In this document: piece by piece, positions 32,732 to 44,067 of the stretch
How the letters are laid out: every line of letters begins with the position of its first letter
Position numbering within the stretch: position 1 is the first letter of the stretch
Assembly: GCA_016098155.1 (NCBI GenBank)
Contig: JAAAJB010000090.1
Coordinates: 1 to 64,000 of the forward strand
DNA from: Actinomortierella ambigua
Lineage: Eukaryota; Mortierellomycota; Mortierellomycetes; Mortierellales; Mortierellaceae
DNA length: 64,000 nucleotides
Reading direction: 5' to 3'
Made by a program: the position numbers and the translations under genes
The notes under the pieces: model-generated
Databases searched by the model: none
What the model was told of the DNA's origin: nothing
What the model saw: only the letters and a program-made list of their open reading frames with translations

Positions 32732-33450
32732 CCTTAGGATGCTGCCACCGCCATCGCGAAATTCCTGAAAAATTGATTTCTGGGGTCTCGAGGTGGGGAC
32801 TTCCTGGACGGACTCGGCTGTATTCTACCAACTTCAGTCCATGGGCGACATCTCAGTTGCAGGAAAGATCACACTTACTCTTGCTCAACTTCCTCGAACC
32901 GCAGGTGCTCTGGAAGATTTTCTAAAGGGCAGTTACCTGGCCATTGTCTGGAATTTTATGGTGAGTCATCTGGCGTCTATGATTGCTTGGTGTCACAATA
33001 TTGTTGTAACCTTTTTTTTTTTTTTTGCGTCAATCGTCTTTTGTAGGCTCGCTTGGAACGAGAGGGACCCCGGATCGTCCGAGCAAAGGGGCGCTTTGAT
33101 GCTGCCGCAGAGAAGAACAGGCTCTCAGATGGTCTGACTGTGCCTCGCGATCGAAAGCCACTTTCAAAAAGCCGTAAATTCCAGAACAGCGCGACATTGA
33201 CACCATCGAAAAAGCGCGCTCGGGCCACGGGCAATGGGTAGCTGTTGTTCAGTCTCCAATTGTTAACTGCTAGGACGTAAATGAACACAGCAGCAGTAGC
33301 AGAGATGGGGATCCCGATGCTGAGAGTGGGTCCAACGAGGACGAACAGGTGAGACAGCAGTTCAAGCGCCGAAGAGTCGCGAGGCAACCAGCTCCGCGAT
33401 ATGTCATCAAGGTGGATCTCCGAGAGCGAGGCTTGGTGACGAAATAATCG
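32732..33450 (+). pseudogene. Decayed or partial spliced gene of unknown family
   Basis: Three pieces on the plus strand behave like exons. Piece 1 (about 32738-32961) reads DAATAIAKFLK, then after a one-base shift in an A run (about 32768-32773) reads IDFWGLEVGTSWTDS, LPRTAGALEDFLKG and IVWNFM. It ends at a GTGAGT donor. Piece 2 (33047-33238) starts at a TTTTGTAG acceptor, reads ARLEREGPRIV and a Lys/Arg-rich tail, and ends at GTAGCT. Piece 3 (from about 33287) reads SSSRDGDPDAESGSNEDEQ, FKRRRVARQ and YVIKVDLRERG, and stops at 33448. A basic, acidic and basic tail suggests a nuclear protein. No upstream start was found and the frame is broken in piece 1, so I call it a pseudogene or 5'-truncated copy. 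The family is not recognised. Confidence 0.4.
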
Positions 33451-36205
33451 CAAAAGGGTGGTCAAACACTGTGTGCGAAATGACCCAATGTGTTGGGAAA
33501 AGAAGGATGGTCCGTCCTCCAGTCTCCTTTCTCCCTGCTCCATCCGCACTCAAAACCAGATTCACACTCAAATTCCAAAGACCAAATACCCACGCCAAGG
33601 TACCCTGTAGTTAGTGTAGTCCCTCATCCTCCCTCTTGCGAAAGACAGCACCCTCCGTATATCGTTTCTTTGGTCTTCTTTACAACATAGGCAGTTCCTC
33701 CCTAGTGTAGATGCGTACTGGCGAACACAACCCTCTTCGGAGGCCCGTAAAAAATTAAAAAAGAAGGATAGTGACATAGGTGAGGATGACGGGCATGCAT
33801 AGGGAATGATGGATTTATGAAGGCATCATTTTTTGAAGATACGACAAACTACAAACTACAAACTACAAAAAAAGGAGCCTACGGTACATCAATAACATCA
33901 ACAACTCAATGATGTGTTGTATCCCTCTACCTCAAATGGTATGTGTGGAGTGGCCTATCTGCTCAACGGAGTCTGCAAAGATGCAAAATGGAAATTAGAC
34001 CTTTAGTTCTGTAAGGAGCTTTAAGCCTCGAAGACAACGCTGTCATAAGCTCCTTGATGTCAAAGCCCCCCACTGACCCTGAATATTTGTGATAGGAGCA
34101 GCTGGAGCGTGTACGAGGGGCGATCCAGAACATAGATTAGCTTCGTACATACAAAGCGAATATCCTTTAGAATGTCCGCGAGTGTCCGTTAGTGACTATA
34201 AAGTATATCAGGGCAACTACGACCATCCACAATCCACCTCCAGCACCCATACGGCCCCAGATGCAAGATAGCCTAGAGCGAGAACAGATGCTGGATGAGA
34301 TGATAAGTGACTACCCCACTGTCGCGATTGATCTTGGCTACCTCAATGAGAACATCGAGGCTATGGCTCAAGGTCAACCTTTCGCCCTACCTCCGTCAGG
34401 CCATCAAACTCGCGCGATTGCTCTCGCTACTGCACCTTGGACTATTCTAGTGTCGCCCCGAAGAATCGTAAGGCATTGATGTGGTTTGAAATTTTCGATC
34501 TTTGTCGCCAAGACTACACAATCACAATCATCCATGCCAAGGTGGCGGATGCAGGCTGTTGGTTGGTAAGGTAGAAATGGCGGACGAAATTTTCAAACGC
34601 ACCACGTGTCACAGAGGCACACTTCCACAAGTGCCTTCCTGGTCTTTCTATCCTCCATGTACAGCGTAGCTCCTCAGATTTTCTCTATCACCCTTCCACA
34701 ACCACCACTACAGACCAATGACCAGGTATGGTCTCTACAATGTTTACGTCCTGTCCCTCTAGCCCACAATCACTTTTCAAGAGCTGACGTCCAGGCGAGT
34801 CGCTACAAAGACAGATGGGAATCTCTTTGAGCAGCCCTGTCGACGTCAAACGATGAGAAGCCGACGTATGGTGGCAACATGTTGACAAATTGCAGGAGTG
34901 TGTATCTGTAGGTGGATCTTTCATCTAGAATTTGATTCAAGAACATTTCATGGCATCACTTTCGACTTTGAGCCATCCATCATAGCCAGAACTTATGGAA
35001 GGGGAGCTCTTGCTGGGCATCTCTACAGTCCATGAAAAGACCAGCGGATGGTAGTATACATCAATAACACGACGATGGTCACTCAGTATGTTGGATCAGC
35101 CAAGAATAGACGCTCAAGAGTTAAATTTATCAGCCTACAGATCAGATGATGTCCATACGTGTGATTCCATGAGGTCGGTGTCCGACAGTATTGCGATTAG
35201 CAGGTAGGGAGAGAGTCTTCCAGTCGTCAATGGTTAGGTGATTCTTTGACAAAAGCATAAAAAATGCGCCCTCATTCATAAAGATGTACATATATCTGCC
35301 TCGACGAGGTTAAAAAGCATTCCTTTAAATGTGAATTGATAGAACTCTGGCCACTCTCAAGGTGGACGGCAACCAAGAGTACTTTACTTTAGGCACGCTT
35401 TTTTCGGCAATGGATGCAATGCTATATGGATACAATCTCAAGTGTCAGAACCAGGAGTGGCCAATCTGCGGCGTTGAGGGCATACCATTGCCATCAAAAA
35501 TAGGAAAGAGCTCATGTTTTTATACCAAACTGACTCAACCATTTGTTGCTGGCTAACAACTCGGCCCTACTCAAAGTCAAAATTTCAACAACTGCCACAT
35601 TTTCCTGATACGTAGCTGAATACGAATAGGGCTGGCTCCTGAATCATACTCGTTAGGATCGCATGGATAGCGGAAAGGGTGCCAGTGTTCCTGTACGTGT
35701 TAGTTTCAGATATTCTTTAATAGAACAGGCGGTAAGGTAGGCTTGTTGCTATTTAGAGTTTTCTTCCTCCTCCCCCCGACTCGGAGCGAGTCATTGTGAG
35801 TGTTGTGTTCTGCATGTGGCGAGTGAATAGGAATTAACAGGAGACAGAGACAGAGAAGCGAGCGAGAGGGAGAGAGGGAGAGAATCCGAGAACATGCATG
35901 GGCATTCTATCCGATGGGGAAGGGAAATTGAGGAGGGTTTCTGTCCCCGCAAATTCCACTTGGTAGATCTGACCAAAAGAGGGAACTCGCCATCATGATT
36001 CAACGCTTTTCGTTGCACACAAAAAGATTAGAGTTCCAACCCTTATCAGTCAGAGAGGGGGGGGAAAAAAAGGTGAGTCTTGTTTTTCCCTGAAAAAGGG
36101 AGCTTCCCGAATCACGCAATAGCTTCTTCCTTTTTTTTTCCCCTCTCATTCTCACTTTCTCAATCACATCTCCACTCCCTCCCCATCACACACATTCATA
36201 CACCA
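33451..36205. other. Gene-poor region with possible coding relics
   Basis: About 2.7 kb. Two stretches look faintly coding on the plus strand. One is 34230-34580, where one frame reads DEMISDYPTVAIDLGYLNENIEA and, after a shift, another reads KALMWFEIFDLCRQDYTITI before a stop. The other is 35362-35556, opening with GTG. Both lack starts and recognised motifs. The last 400 bp form the promoter and CT-rich leader of the phosphoserine aminotransferase gene. A TGACTCA site lies at 35531-35537, 669 bp before that ATG. Confidence 0.35.
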
Positions 36206-37561
36206 ATGTCCGCCACGGCAGCAACACAACCGGCCTCGAAGCACGTCTGGAACTTTGGTGCTGGCCCAGCATTATTGAACCGCAGTGTATTGGAGCGGGC
36301 ACAGCGCGAGTTCCTGGACTATGAGGGCTCGGGCATGTCGCTGATGGAGCTCTCCCACCGCTCGGATCTGTACGAGCAGCTCAACAACAAGGCCCAGGAC
36401 CAACTGCGCCAGCTGATGGACATCCCGGAAAACTACAAGATCATCTTCATGCAGGGTGGTGGACATACCCAGTTTGCCGCCGTCGTATACAACCTGCTGG
36501 CGTGGCGTCTGGATCAGAACAAGAAGACAAACAGCGGCGAGCAGGATTGGCGCAACATCCCCGTCGATTACATCGTCACAGGATCTTGGTCCTCCAAGGC
36601 CGTCGAGGAGGCTACCCGGCTCGGCGCCAATGTCCGTGTCGTGGCCAACGCCAAGACGGCCTATGGAGGCAAGTTTGCCGGAGTGCCAGAGGAGAAGACC
36701 TGGTTGACGTCGTCCAAGGACCAGCAGGCACAGGACAAGAGCAATCTGCCGGCCTACCTCTACTATTGCGACAACGAGACCGTCAACGGCGTCGAATTCC
36801 CCTTTGTCCCCTCGCAGCACGATGTCGCCAACGTGCCCTTGGTCTGCGACATGTCGTCCAACATCCTGTCGCGCAAGGTCGACGTGACCAAGTTTGGCGT
36901 CATCTACGCCGGTGCGCAAAAGAACATTGGACCCGCCGGTGTCTCGGTCGTCATTGTCCGCGAGGATCTGCTCAAGACGGCAGAGTTGAAGGACGGCATG
37001 GTCCCTGTGCCGCTGATGCTCGACTACAACACCATGGTGAAGAACAACTCGCTGTACAACACCCCACCCATGTTTGCCATCTACATTTCCTCGCTCGTCT
37101 TTGACTGGCTCCTGAATGCGGAGCAACAGAAACTGCACGATGGTGCCTACCACGATCAGATCGTTGCCGCCGCGGGCGGTCGCTCGGATCTCGTCGGTAT
37201 CGATGCTGCCGTGGCCAGGAATGCGCGCAAGGCCTCCAAGCTGTACAACGCGATCGAGCAGTCGCGCTTCTGCAAGCTCGTCGTCACCGACAAGCCCTCT
37301 CGCTCGCGTATGAACGTCCCCTTCCGTATCTTGGTCGCCAACCGCACTGCCGATATGTCGGATGAGGACAAGAAGAAGGCTGATGCGGAGGATAAGGCTG
37401 TCGAGGCTCGTTTCGTCCGCGAGGCCGAGGCCAAGGGCCTCTTCCAGCTGGCTGGTCACCGCTCTGTCGGAGGCATCCGCGCCTCGATCTACAATGCCAT
37501 GCCCGAGGAAGGTGTCGATGTTTTGGTCCAATTTATTAAGGACTTTGAGGCCCAGCTTTAA
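36206..37561 (+). CDS. SER1: Phosphoserine aminotransferase
   Basis: Single exon, 451 residues. This PLP enzyme converts 3-phosphohydroxypyruvate and glutamate to phosphoserine and 2-oxoglutarate in the cytosolic serine pathway. Family landmarks are clear: VWNFGAGPALLNRSVLE at the start, GSGMSLMELSHRS, IIFMQGGGHTQFAAV, VTGSWSSKAVEEA, CDMSSNILSRKVDV and the PLP lysine in AGAQKNIGPAGV (Lys239). It ends with the conserved GHRSVGGIRASIYNAMPEEGV. It is longer than typical SerC/Ser1 (about 360-400), mainly through an extended middle loop (about 106-125) and an Asp/Glu/Lys-rich insert near 385-400. The frame is open upstream only through a TTG codon; the ATG at 36206, after a CACA-rich leader, is the start. 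Confidence 0.97.
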   Translation: MSATAATQPASKHVWNFGAGPALLNRSVLERAQREFLDYEGSGMSLMELSHRSDLYEQLNNKAQDQLRQLMDIPENYKIIFMQGGGHTQFAAVVYNLLAWRLDQNKKTNSGEQDWRNIPVDYIVTGSWSSKAVEEATRLGANVRVVANAKTAYGGKFAGVPEEKTWLTSSKDQQAQDKSNLPAYLYYCDNETVNGVEFPFVPSQHDVANVPLVCDMSSNILSRKVDVTKFGVIYAGAQKNIGPAGVSVVIVREDLLKTAELKDGMVPVPLMLDYNTMVKNNSLYNTPPMFAIYISSLVFDWLLNAEQQKLHDGAYHDQIVAAAGGRSDLVGIDAAVARNARKASKLYNAIEQSRFCKLVVTDKPSRSRMNVPFRILVANRTADMSDEDKKKADAEDKAVEARFVREAEAKGLFQLAGHRSVGGIRASIYNAMPEEGVDVLVQFIKDFEAQL

Positions 37562-39160
37562 GGGAGGGGGATCAAGCATGGTTTCCCACCCGAGTTTTTT
37601 TTTCAAGGTAGACTATCCAATAAATGGAGGGGCAAGGAGGATGCACCGGTGTTGAATGGAAAGCGATGACCTGTATATCCACCGACCAATCAGTATGGTA
37701 GGTGGGGGAAGAACTTTGCACGCTCCTCCTTCTGTCCCTGGAGCTCGCCATGCACAACTTTCTTGAGAGCGTGTTTAGTTATTCCACATGGGATATCCGC
37801 AACGCCATTAAAAAAAAGTATGAGCATCTAGTAGATGTTGCCCTGGATATCTGATATGTGGGATATGTGGCTATTGTCGAGGCTGCGTAGGCAGACGGAG
37901 AGTGGGATCAGGCGTGAGAAAGAGGCAAGGGCAGGCTGGTGTAACTCCAGATCTGGTAATAGGTCGTGAATTCCGTCTTTCGGGGGAAAAATTTTGTCAG
38001 CACCTTTCCTGATCATATTCGCTGTTTCTCAGGTACACGGTATTTTTAACATACCGGGCTAAGGGGTCACCATGGGGCTGGCTACTGGTCAACTGTCTCC
38101 AAGAAGGGAGGGGAAGGTAGAGTTCTCTAGTAAGGACGCCTATGAGTGCTGTAACACGCCAGTGTGCTGCCAATTTCTAGGCTCGTGATCGGTCAGTCTT
38201 TTTGTGCCCAGCTAATTGGCATGTTTCCAGCATCATCGGCCCCTGCGTGGTCTGTAAAGTTGCTAACAACTTTGATCATCAGTTTTAAATGGGACGCACA
38301 GCCGTAAATTCGAGACCATCGCGCGCAGTAGACGTTGAGTTAGTAATCATACCTGGCGGATAAAATTTTCGGCCAGCTTCAGACTCACCTTGGTATACGT
38401 GGTGATATATATCTTGAACTCAGCCGTTCGATTAACCGCCCCCCTTCCTTCGCATCCATAAAACAATTTTTACTCTTCCTCATTTCCCAGTCGGCCTGCG
38501 GGCAGACGAAGAAGGCGAGATCGTCCGATATTGGATAGTGAGGGCCAAGAAAGGGGTCACGAAATGGAGGCCAAGAAGGCTGGTTCTTCACCCTCTCGCC
38601 CTTGCCACTGATAAATGCCACTAAGCATCGACCGAATGACAGCTAGGCAATCCCCTCCCCTACAGTAGCAATAGCCACAATGGCGCCGAGAACAGCTTTG
38701 AAGGAACCAGGTCAATATCACTTGTCTGAAAGTGTTCCTCGGGGCGCCTTGGTCATTGTCCAAAACTGTGTTGCAGGGTCAACTTGCACCAAACTTCAAT
38801 CGTGGCTAAACAATGTTCCCCAAGCGCGACATGCGATTTTGCATATTCCTTTGTCATTCTCATCCTTCTCATTGGAAAAATAATCCTTGAGATGTAAAAC
38901 CCTCTTAGCAGATACAAGGGCAGGCAATGCCTCTCCTCCTTCTTTGCGACGACGTAAACTCTTTAAAAGCCATTCAAGCAAAATTGGAAAGTTTATTTTT
39001 TTTTGTAGTGTTACAGATAGACGAACAAGAAAACTGTAGGATGATTATAGGTGCCAGAAATAAAACAAAAACAAAACAAAAAAAGGGTACAAATGAATCA
39101 AAACCCATGTCCTCCATCCATCTCCATCCCCATCCCCTTCGTTCTTCCGTTGCTTTTGCT
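37562..39160. other. Intergenic region between SER1 and BUB2 (convergent)
   Basis: 1.6 kb with no recognised gene. A 67-residue plus-strand frame with an ATG at 38680 matches no family I know and is not called. The DNA between 38000 and 38700 is less repetitive than the flanks and could be old decayed sequence. Confidence 0.45.
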
Positions 39161-40106
39161 TCATATAGTGCCGTCATTCACATGGGCCTCAAATTGCTCC
39201 GCCACCGAGGGATCAAAGGGATGCCGGACCAGCATGTCGTACAGCGGGTCTGGGATCAGGCGGATAATCTCCATAGTCTTGGCAATGATCTTGGGCGCAT
39301 CTAGGTTTGGGAAGACTCGGAGGAGCTTCATAGGGCTTGAGAAATAAGAAAAAAAAAGACAGAGAATGTCGAAGATGGACGTTAGATAAAAACGAAAACG
39401 AGAGATACGAATTTTCCACTTTGAAGCTTTTCTTTTTTTTTCCCGCTTACCTTGCATGTTCCAAGAGCTCCTGCCGGATCAATGTCATTTGAGCAATGAT
39501 ACAAAGAATATTCAGATGCAGGCCCCAAGCCAACAGGAAATCCCACAGCTGCATGGCTTGATCCAACGGCGGCGTACAAGCACAAAACGTCAACACGGAC
39601 GGGAAGGCATAGAGCTCGGCCCAGAGTCGCTTGGCCTGCAAGGACTCGTACAGCTCGAGATCGATCGCTCGCAGACACGCCTCCAACAACTTGATCCCAC
39701 AGTGCACCCCTTGCAACAAAGGTTGGACATAGAGTGGACAACAAAACTGGATAAAGTTGCTGAACGAATAGAACGCGTCCATCTCCGACATTGCGTACAG
39801 AAACGGTGCTGCTAATACATTCATGCCTTGTACGTACGTGAACGACACTCCTCCTTGTTCAGGTGCTGTAAGCGACGCACACCCACAAACCATGCAAAGA
39901 GAGAGACGTAGGGTGTGTAGATTGGTTTAACGTTCATTGTCATTGGTTAGATGAGATGCAGCAGTAAGACGCAGAGAGGGGAGGAAGGAGGGAGGGAGAG
40001 GGAAAGGCAAACAAGAGGTGAGAACAGGTGAAGCACATGGGTGTAGGGGGGAATACGGGGGGATGGGCGGATGGGTGGTTTTCAGGGTGCAGACAGAAAG
40101 ACAGAC

Positions 40107-40148
<42 letters not shown>

Positions 40149-42111
40149 GCGTTGGGTAAGAGCCCAGAGTACTCCTTACCATGCATTTTCCACGCAAAGG
40201 CACAGAGCACGCGAATGAGTCTGTCTTCATCGACGACATCCAAAAACCGCTTGTCTGTGGCCATGGTACGAAATGTGTCGTTGCGGATCTTGTTGTAGGT
40301 ACCATTCACCTCAGGCTTGCCCATCTTGACCAGCGAGATGTATTCTTGTGCCGACACGTGGTGAACTTCAAGTAGCAGCTTCCATATCCGTGCACGGATC
40401 GACGGCTTCCCCGCAGGTGGTGTGGTAGTTGGAGTTGTTGATGTTGTATTCTAATAATGGTTTGTATCGTGGTAGTTTTAGAAAGACGTGTGTGAAAAAT
40501 TGTTGCGCAAGGCGCGAAACTCTGGGCCAGGGAACCCGCAAAGAAGGGTATGGGTCAATAAAGCCCAAAAAGGAAGAGCTGGGTAGAACAGTCCAAGTGG
40601 TTGTCAAGGGGGGTCGCAAGAAAGACTGGTTTGAGGCGTGTGAAGTGAAGGGAGTGAGAGAGAGAGAGAGAGGAAAGGTGTGTGTGGACACAAAAAAAAG
40701 GAGATAGTGGACAAGCAACGGTAAGATTTCGATCATGTTGTTGCTGTTGTTGTCGTTGTCGTTGTTGCTGTTGATTTTATTATCCCTTGACGATAGAAAA
40801 GACCATGTAAACAAAGAAAGGGTCGTACAACAAAAAGAAGCAAAAAGAGAAGCAGGGGTGTGCGCCTTGGCTCAACGGGAAGAATGGGAATGGGAACATT
40901 GAGGACCATGGTCCAAATGGGACAGGGATCAACCAAGCGCATGGGCCAACACCTACGACTAGTGCGATCCTCCAAAGACACAAAGACACACGGTGCAGAC
41001 GAACCTCGAACAGAGCATTGGACTAACTCCCCTCTCCCACGAACGGGTGGGCAAGGCAAAGAAAGGTCCCCCATGTGTCTTGCTGAGTGCAACAGAGACG
41101 CTCGACCTCTCTCCTCTCTCCCCACACAACACACATACACAGCACGTACGACCACCACGCCCCCTCCCTAATGCACCCTGTATCTTGCAGTTCATTCGTT
41201 CAACATTACGCCTCACTTTCTTAACAACACCAGGCGCACAAAAACAGTATGAACACGGAGGATTAAATCTTCTAAAATAGATTCATGAAACGATATCGGC
41301 ACGACAAACGTGTCCCGTTGCCGGACCAGCCAGAGACGGTGGAGGAAGGATAGGGAAGAAAATGGCGACAATTACACAAAAAAACGGAAAGATACAAAAA
41401 AACAACAGTACACAGACCCCACGCTACATGCATTTCGGATCGTATCCCTTCTTCCCAGCTCTAACCGCACACCTATCGCCTTTTCCCCACCACCAGTCTA
41501 GGTTTTCCAGCACACACTCATGCTACTTGACGGTTGAAGAGGGGTCAAGTAGAGAGTAAATAAAGAGCATAAGAAAAAAAAACTGAAAAGAGAAGGATGC
41601 GGGGCAAGGGGGTGAGAGAGACAAAGACAGATAGAGAGAGGGGGAGGGAGAAAGAAAGAGACAAGAGACAAGGAAAAGAGAAAGAGACCATGGGCGCACA
41701 AACAATCTAAAGGACAAAGATCCATGCATGTGTGTGTATGTGGACGTGTGAATCCACTCAGGGACATGAAAAGTGGAAAGGAAGAGAAGAGGGTGGGGAG
41801 AAATAGCGAGAGCGAGAGAGAGAAAGCCGACTTACTTCTTCAGGCACTCCATAGCATAAGACCAACTGCCTCAGGCGATGAAGTGATCCCGCAATCTCAT
41901 CAGCAGACGAGTGTCGGCGAGCGAGGATGCTTTCATACTCTGCCACAGGATCATCGACGGTTGTGTGGTTGGAAAGAGATGGGATCTCGTTGACGATAAA
42001 GATGTGAGCCGCATGGGGTGGAGTAGCGCCATGGTGCACCCGTGGTGTTCCATTTACCACGACTGCCGTTGGGGCAAGAAGCATCGTCTGATCACTTGGA
42101 AGAGAGTTGTC

Positions 42112-42144
<33 letters not shown>

Positions 42145-44067
42145 GTTGTTGTTGAGGCTGTTGCTGTGGCTGTGGCCGTTGTGATTGTTGCTGTGAAGGT
42201 AGTGTGGGTGACTACTAGGTGCTCTGTTGGTGATGGTGTGATCCTCGGGTGCAACACTATTGTGCCGAGAGTTGAGCGAATACTTCCTTGAACGGACACT
42301 ACTTGATAAACTAGTGGTGACTGGATTCCCCGTATGGACGGTGGTGCTGACTGAGGAGGAGGTGATTCTGCTGGAGGGGTGAGGATTTCTGTCGACAGTA
42401 GGAACAACAGCAACAGCAGAGGCAGCAGCAACGACACCGGTGCCCGCTTTGGATGCTGATTCCTGAGCTGATAGTTTTGTCGATGGGAAAGAAGCAACTC
42501 TGCCAGGCATGGCAGTCAAGTGGCTGCTTTGCTCATCGATTCCGTCCGGCGGTGATGAGGAGGCAGCGATAGCAAGCGATATCGCTGGAATGGAAGGAGA
42601 AGCAAGCGAGGGGCCATCTTGCAGATGTGCATGTTCTTTTTCTTCTTGTTCGTTCTTTTGCTGTTTGTACTGCATGGCCATTTGTTGTTGTAGTTGTTGC
42701 TGTTGCTGTTGATGCTGTCGTTGTTGATTTTGTTGTTGATTTTGTTTTTGTTGGTGTAAAAGATGGTGTGGCCCCGGCATGTTACTGCTCAAAACAAAAG
42801 CTGGGTTGATCTGGGTGTGGTGCTCGTTCTTGCGTCTCCCTACTCGGCTCCGATTACTGACGACGAGGGCACCCTCGCCATCGTGGTCGCAAAGTGATGA
42901 CTCTAACACGGACATGTCTGCAGCGGTGGTAGTGGTGGTGGTAGTGGTGGTGGTGGTATTAGGGGTGGTTGTCTCTGAACAAGGCCAAGGTGTCTTCACA
43001 AGTGTTCCATCTTCATGTGGTAAAGGACAAGGAGAGACGTTGGGGAAGGGTTCGCCTACTGAACCATGTGCCAATCCCAGGCGTGGTGCAAAAGGATAAT
43101 GACCAGCGGGCAGAAAGACACGAGTTTTAAGCTTGGAAAGCAGAGAGTTGGAGAACGTGAATCGTGCTGTAGTAGTTGGCCTGCCCCTTCCTGCTGTCAT
43201 TGTTGTTGCTGTTGTTGTTGTTGCTGTTGTTGTTGTTGTTGTTGCTGGTGTTGTTATTGTTGATACTGTTGATTGTGGTACAGACATGCTTGACGACAGG
43301 AAGATGGTCTTGGCCATTGCCTCTTCTCGGCTGTGTGGTTCGGCGTCAATGCGCTCGAGCCCTGGGGAATGGTGTAGGTTCTGAAGTTGGATTGGGATAG
43401 AGCGCACGTCAGAGTGAGCAGTGTGCTCTTTTTCTGTGTAATCCTGACCGACGTCGTTGTCGTCGTCCATGTCGTCGTCCGTTCCGAACGATATGGTGGT
43501 ACGAGAGAGTCGATAAGGGACAGTGTCTTCTGGTACTGGTGAGATCACCGTTGCAACACTCCGCCGCCGTCGTCGCCGCCTGGTCGCTGTGTTGACCGCG
43601 GTACCTGAAGGGTATAACGGTGCCGAAGGAGAAGATGATTTACTGTCAGGGCCGTTGATGTTGATGCTGATGGTGGAGGTGTTGAAGCCGAATTGCTGCA
43701 GCTGATCGACAACACGCATCGCCGGCGATGGTGATCGATGCTGCAGATATGAATAGGATGAAGTACGGTGCTGGAAGAGGTGATACTCTTTTGCAGAATG
43801 CGTTTGCTGTACAGAGGGGGGGATGTGTAACAGTTGAGCCGAAGGAGACAAGACGTCGGTCGAGTGGCGTGCGTGATGCAGGTGCAAGCTCTTTGGCTCG
43901 CCAAAGCTAGCAAGTGAAGGGGGCGCAGAGGACGACAGAGGAGGGAACCCGGGGACACTGCGTCTCCGGGTCGACGAGATGGGGATGAATGAGGAGGGGG
44001 AGGCGGTGCTGATGCCAAACGGGGGAGGAGTTGGATTAAGGCCCTGCAAGAGGATCGGTATCTCCAT
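39161..44067 (-). CDS. BUB2: BUB2-type TBC domain protein (mitotic exit GAP) with a very long N-terminal extension
   Basis: Four exons: 41836-44067, 40180-40450, 39451-39865 and 39161-39335, joined in frame to 1030 residues. Bub2 (S. pombe Cdc16), with Bfa1/Byr4, acts as GAP for the Tem1/Spg1 GTPase at the spindle pole and restrains mitotic exit or septation. The C-terminal 320 residues match the family end to end: YESIL and LRQLVLCYGVPEE (about 711-744), IRARIWKLLLEV, the arginine-finger motif IRNDTFR (Arg805), the glutamine-finger YVQGMN (Gln847), AFPSVLTFCACTPPL, LWDFLLAWGLHLNIL and SPMKLLRVFPNL. Residues 1-710 are low complexity, with poly-Gln, poly-Asn, poly-Thr and Ser runs. Intron 1 is 1385 bp, far longer than others here. 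The start is the first ATG of the exon and is uncertain within the low-complexity part. Confidence 0.88.
40111..40144 (-). repeat. (GA)n/(TC)n microsatellite in BUB2 intron 2
   Basis: About 17 GA units on the plus strand, preceded by GACA repeats. In the sense direction this is a TC tract about 35 bp downstream of the 5' splice site of the intron at 39866-40179. Confidence 0.9.
40451..41835 (-). other. Long intron of BUB2
   Basis: Bounded by GAA|GTAAGT at 41835 and TTATTAG|AAT at 40450, both phase 0. The flanking protein segments are adjacent in Bub2 family alignments. The intron contains GTT/GTC triplet repeats (about 40736-40775), GA-rich stretches and no exon with a fitting frame. It could hide a small alternative exon or an internal promoter. 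Confidence 0.6.

Noticed and set aside
36272..37606. Long minus-strand open frame (444 codons)
   Set aside because: Antisense to SER1, whose own reading frame matches phosphoserine aminotransferase throughout.
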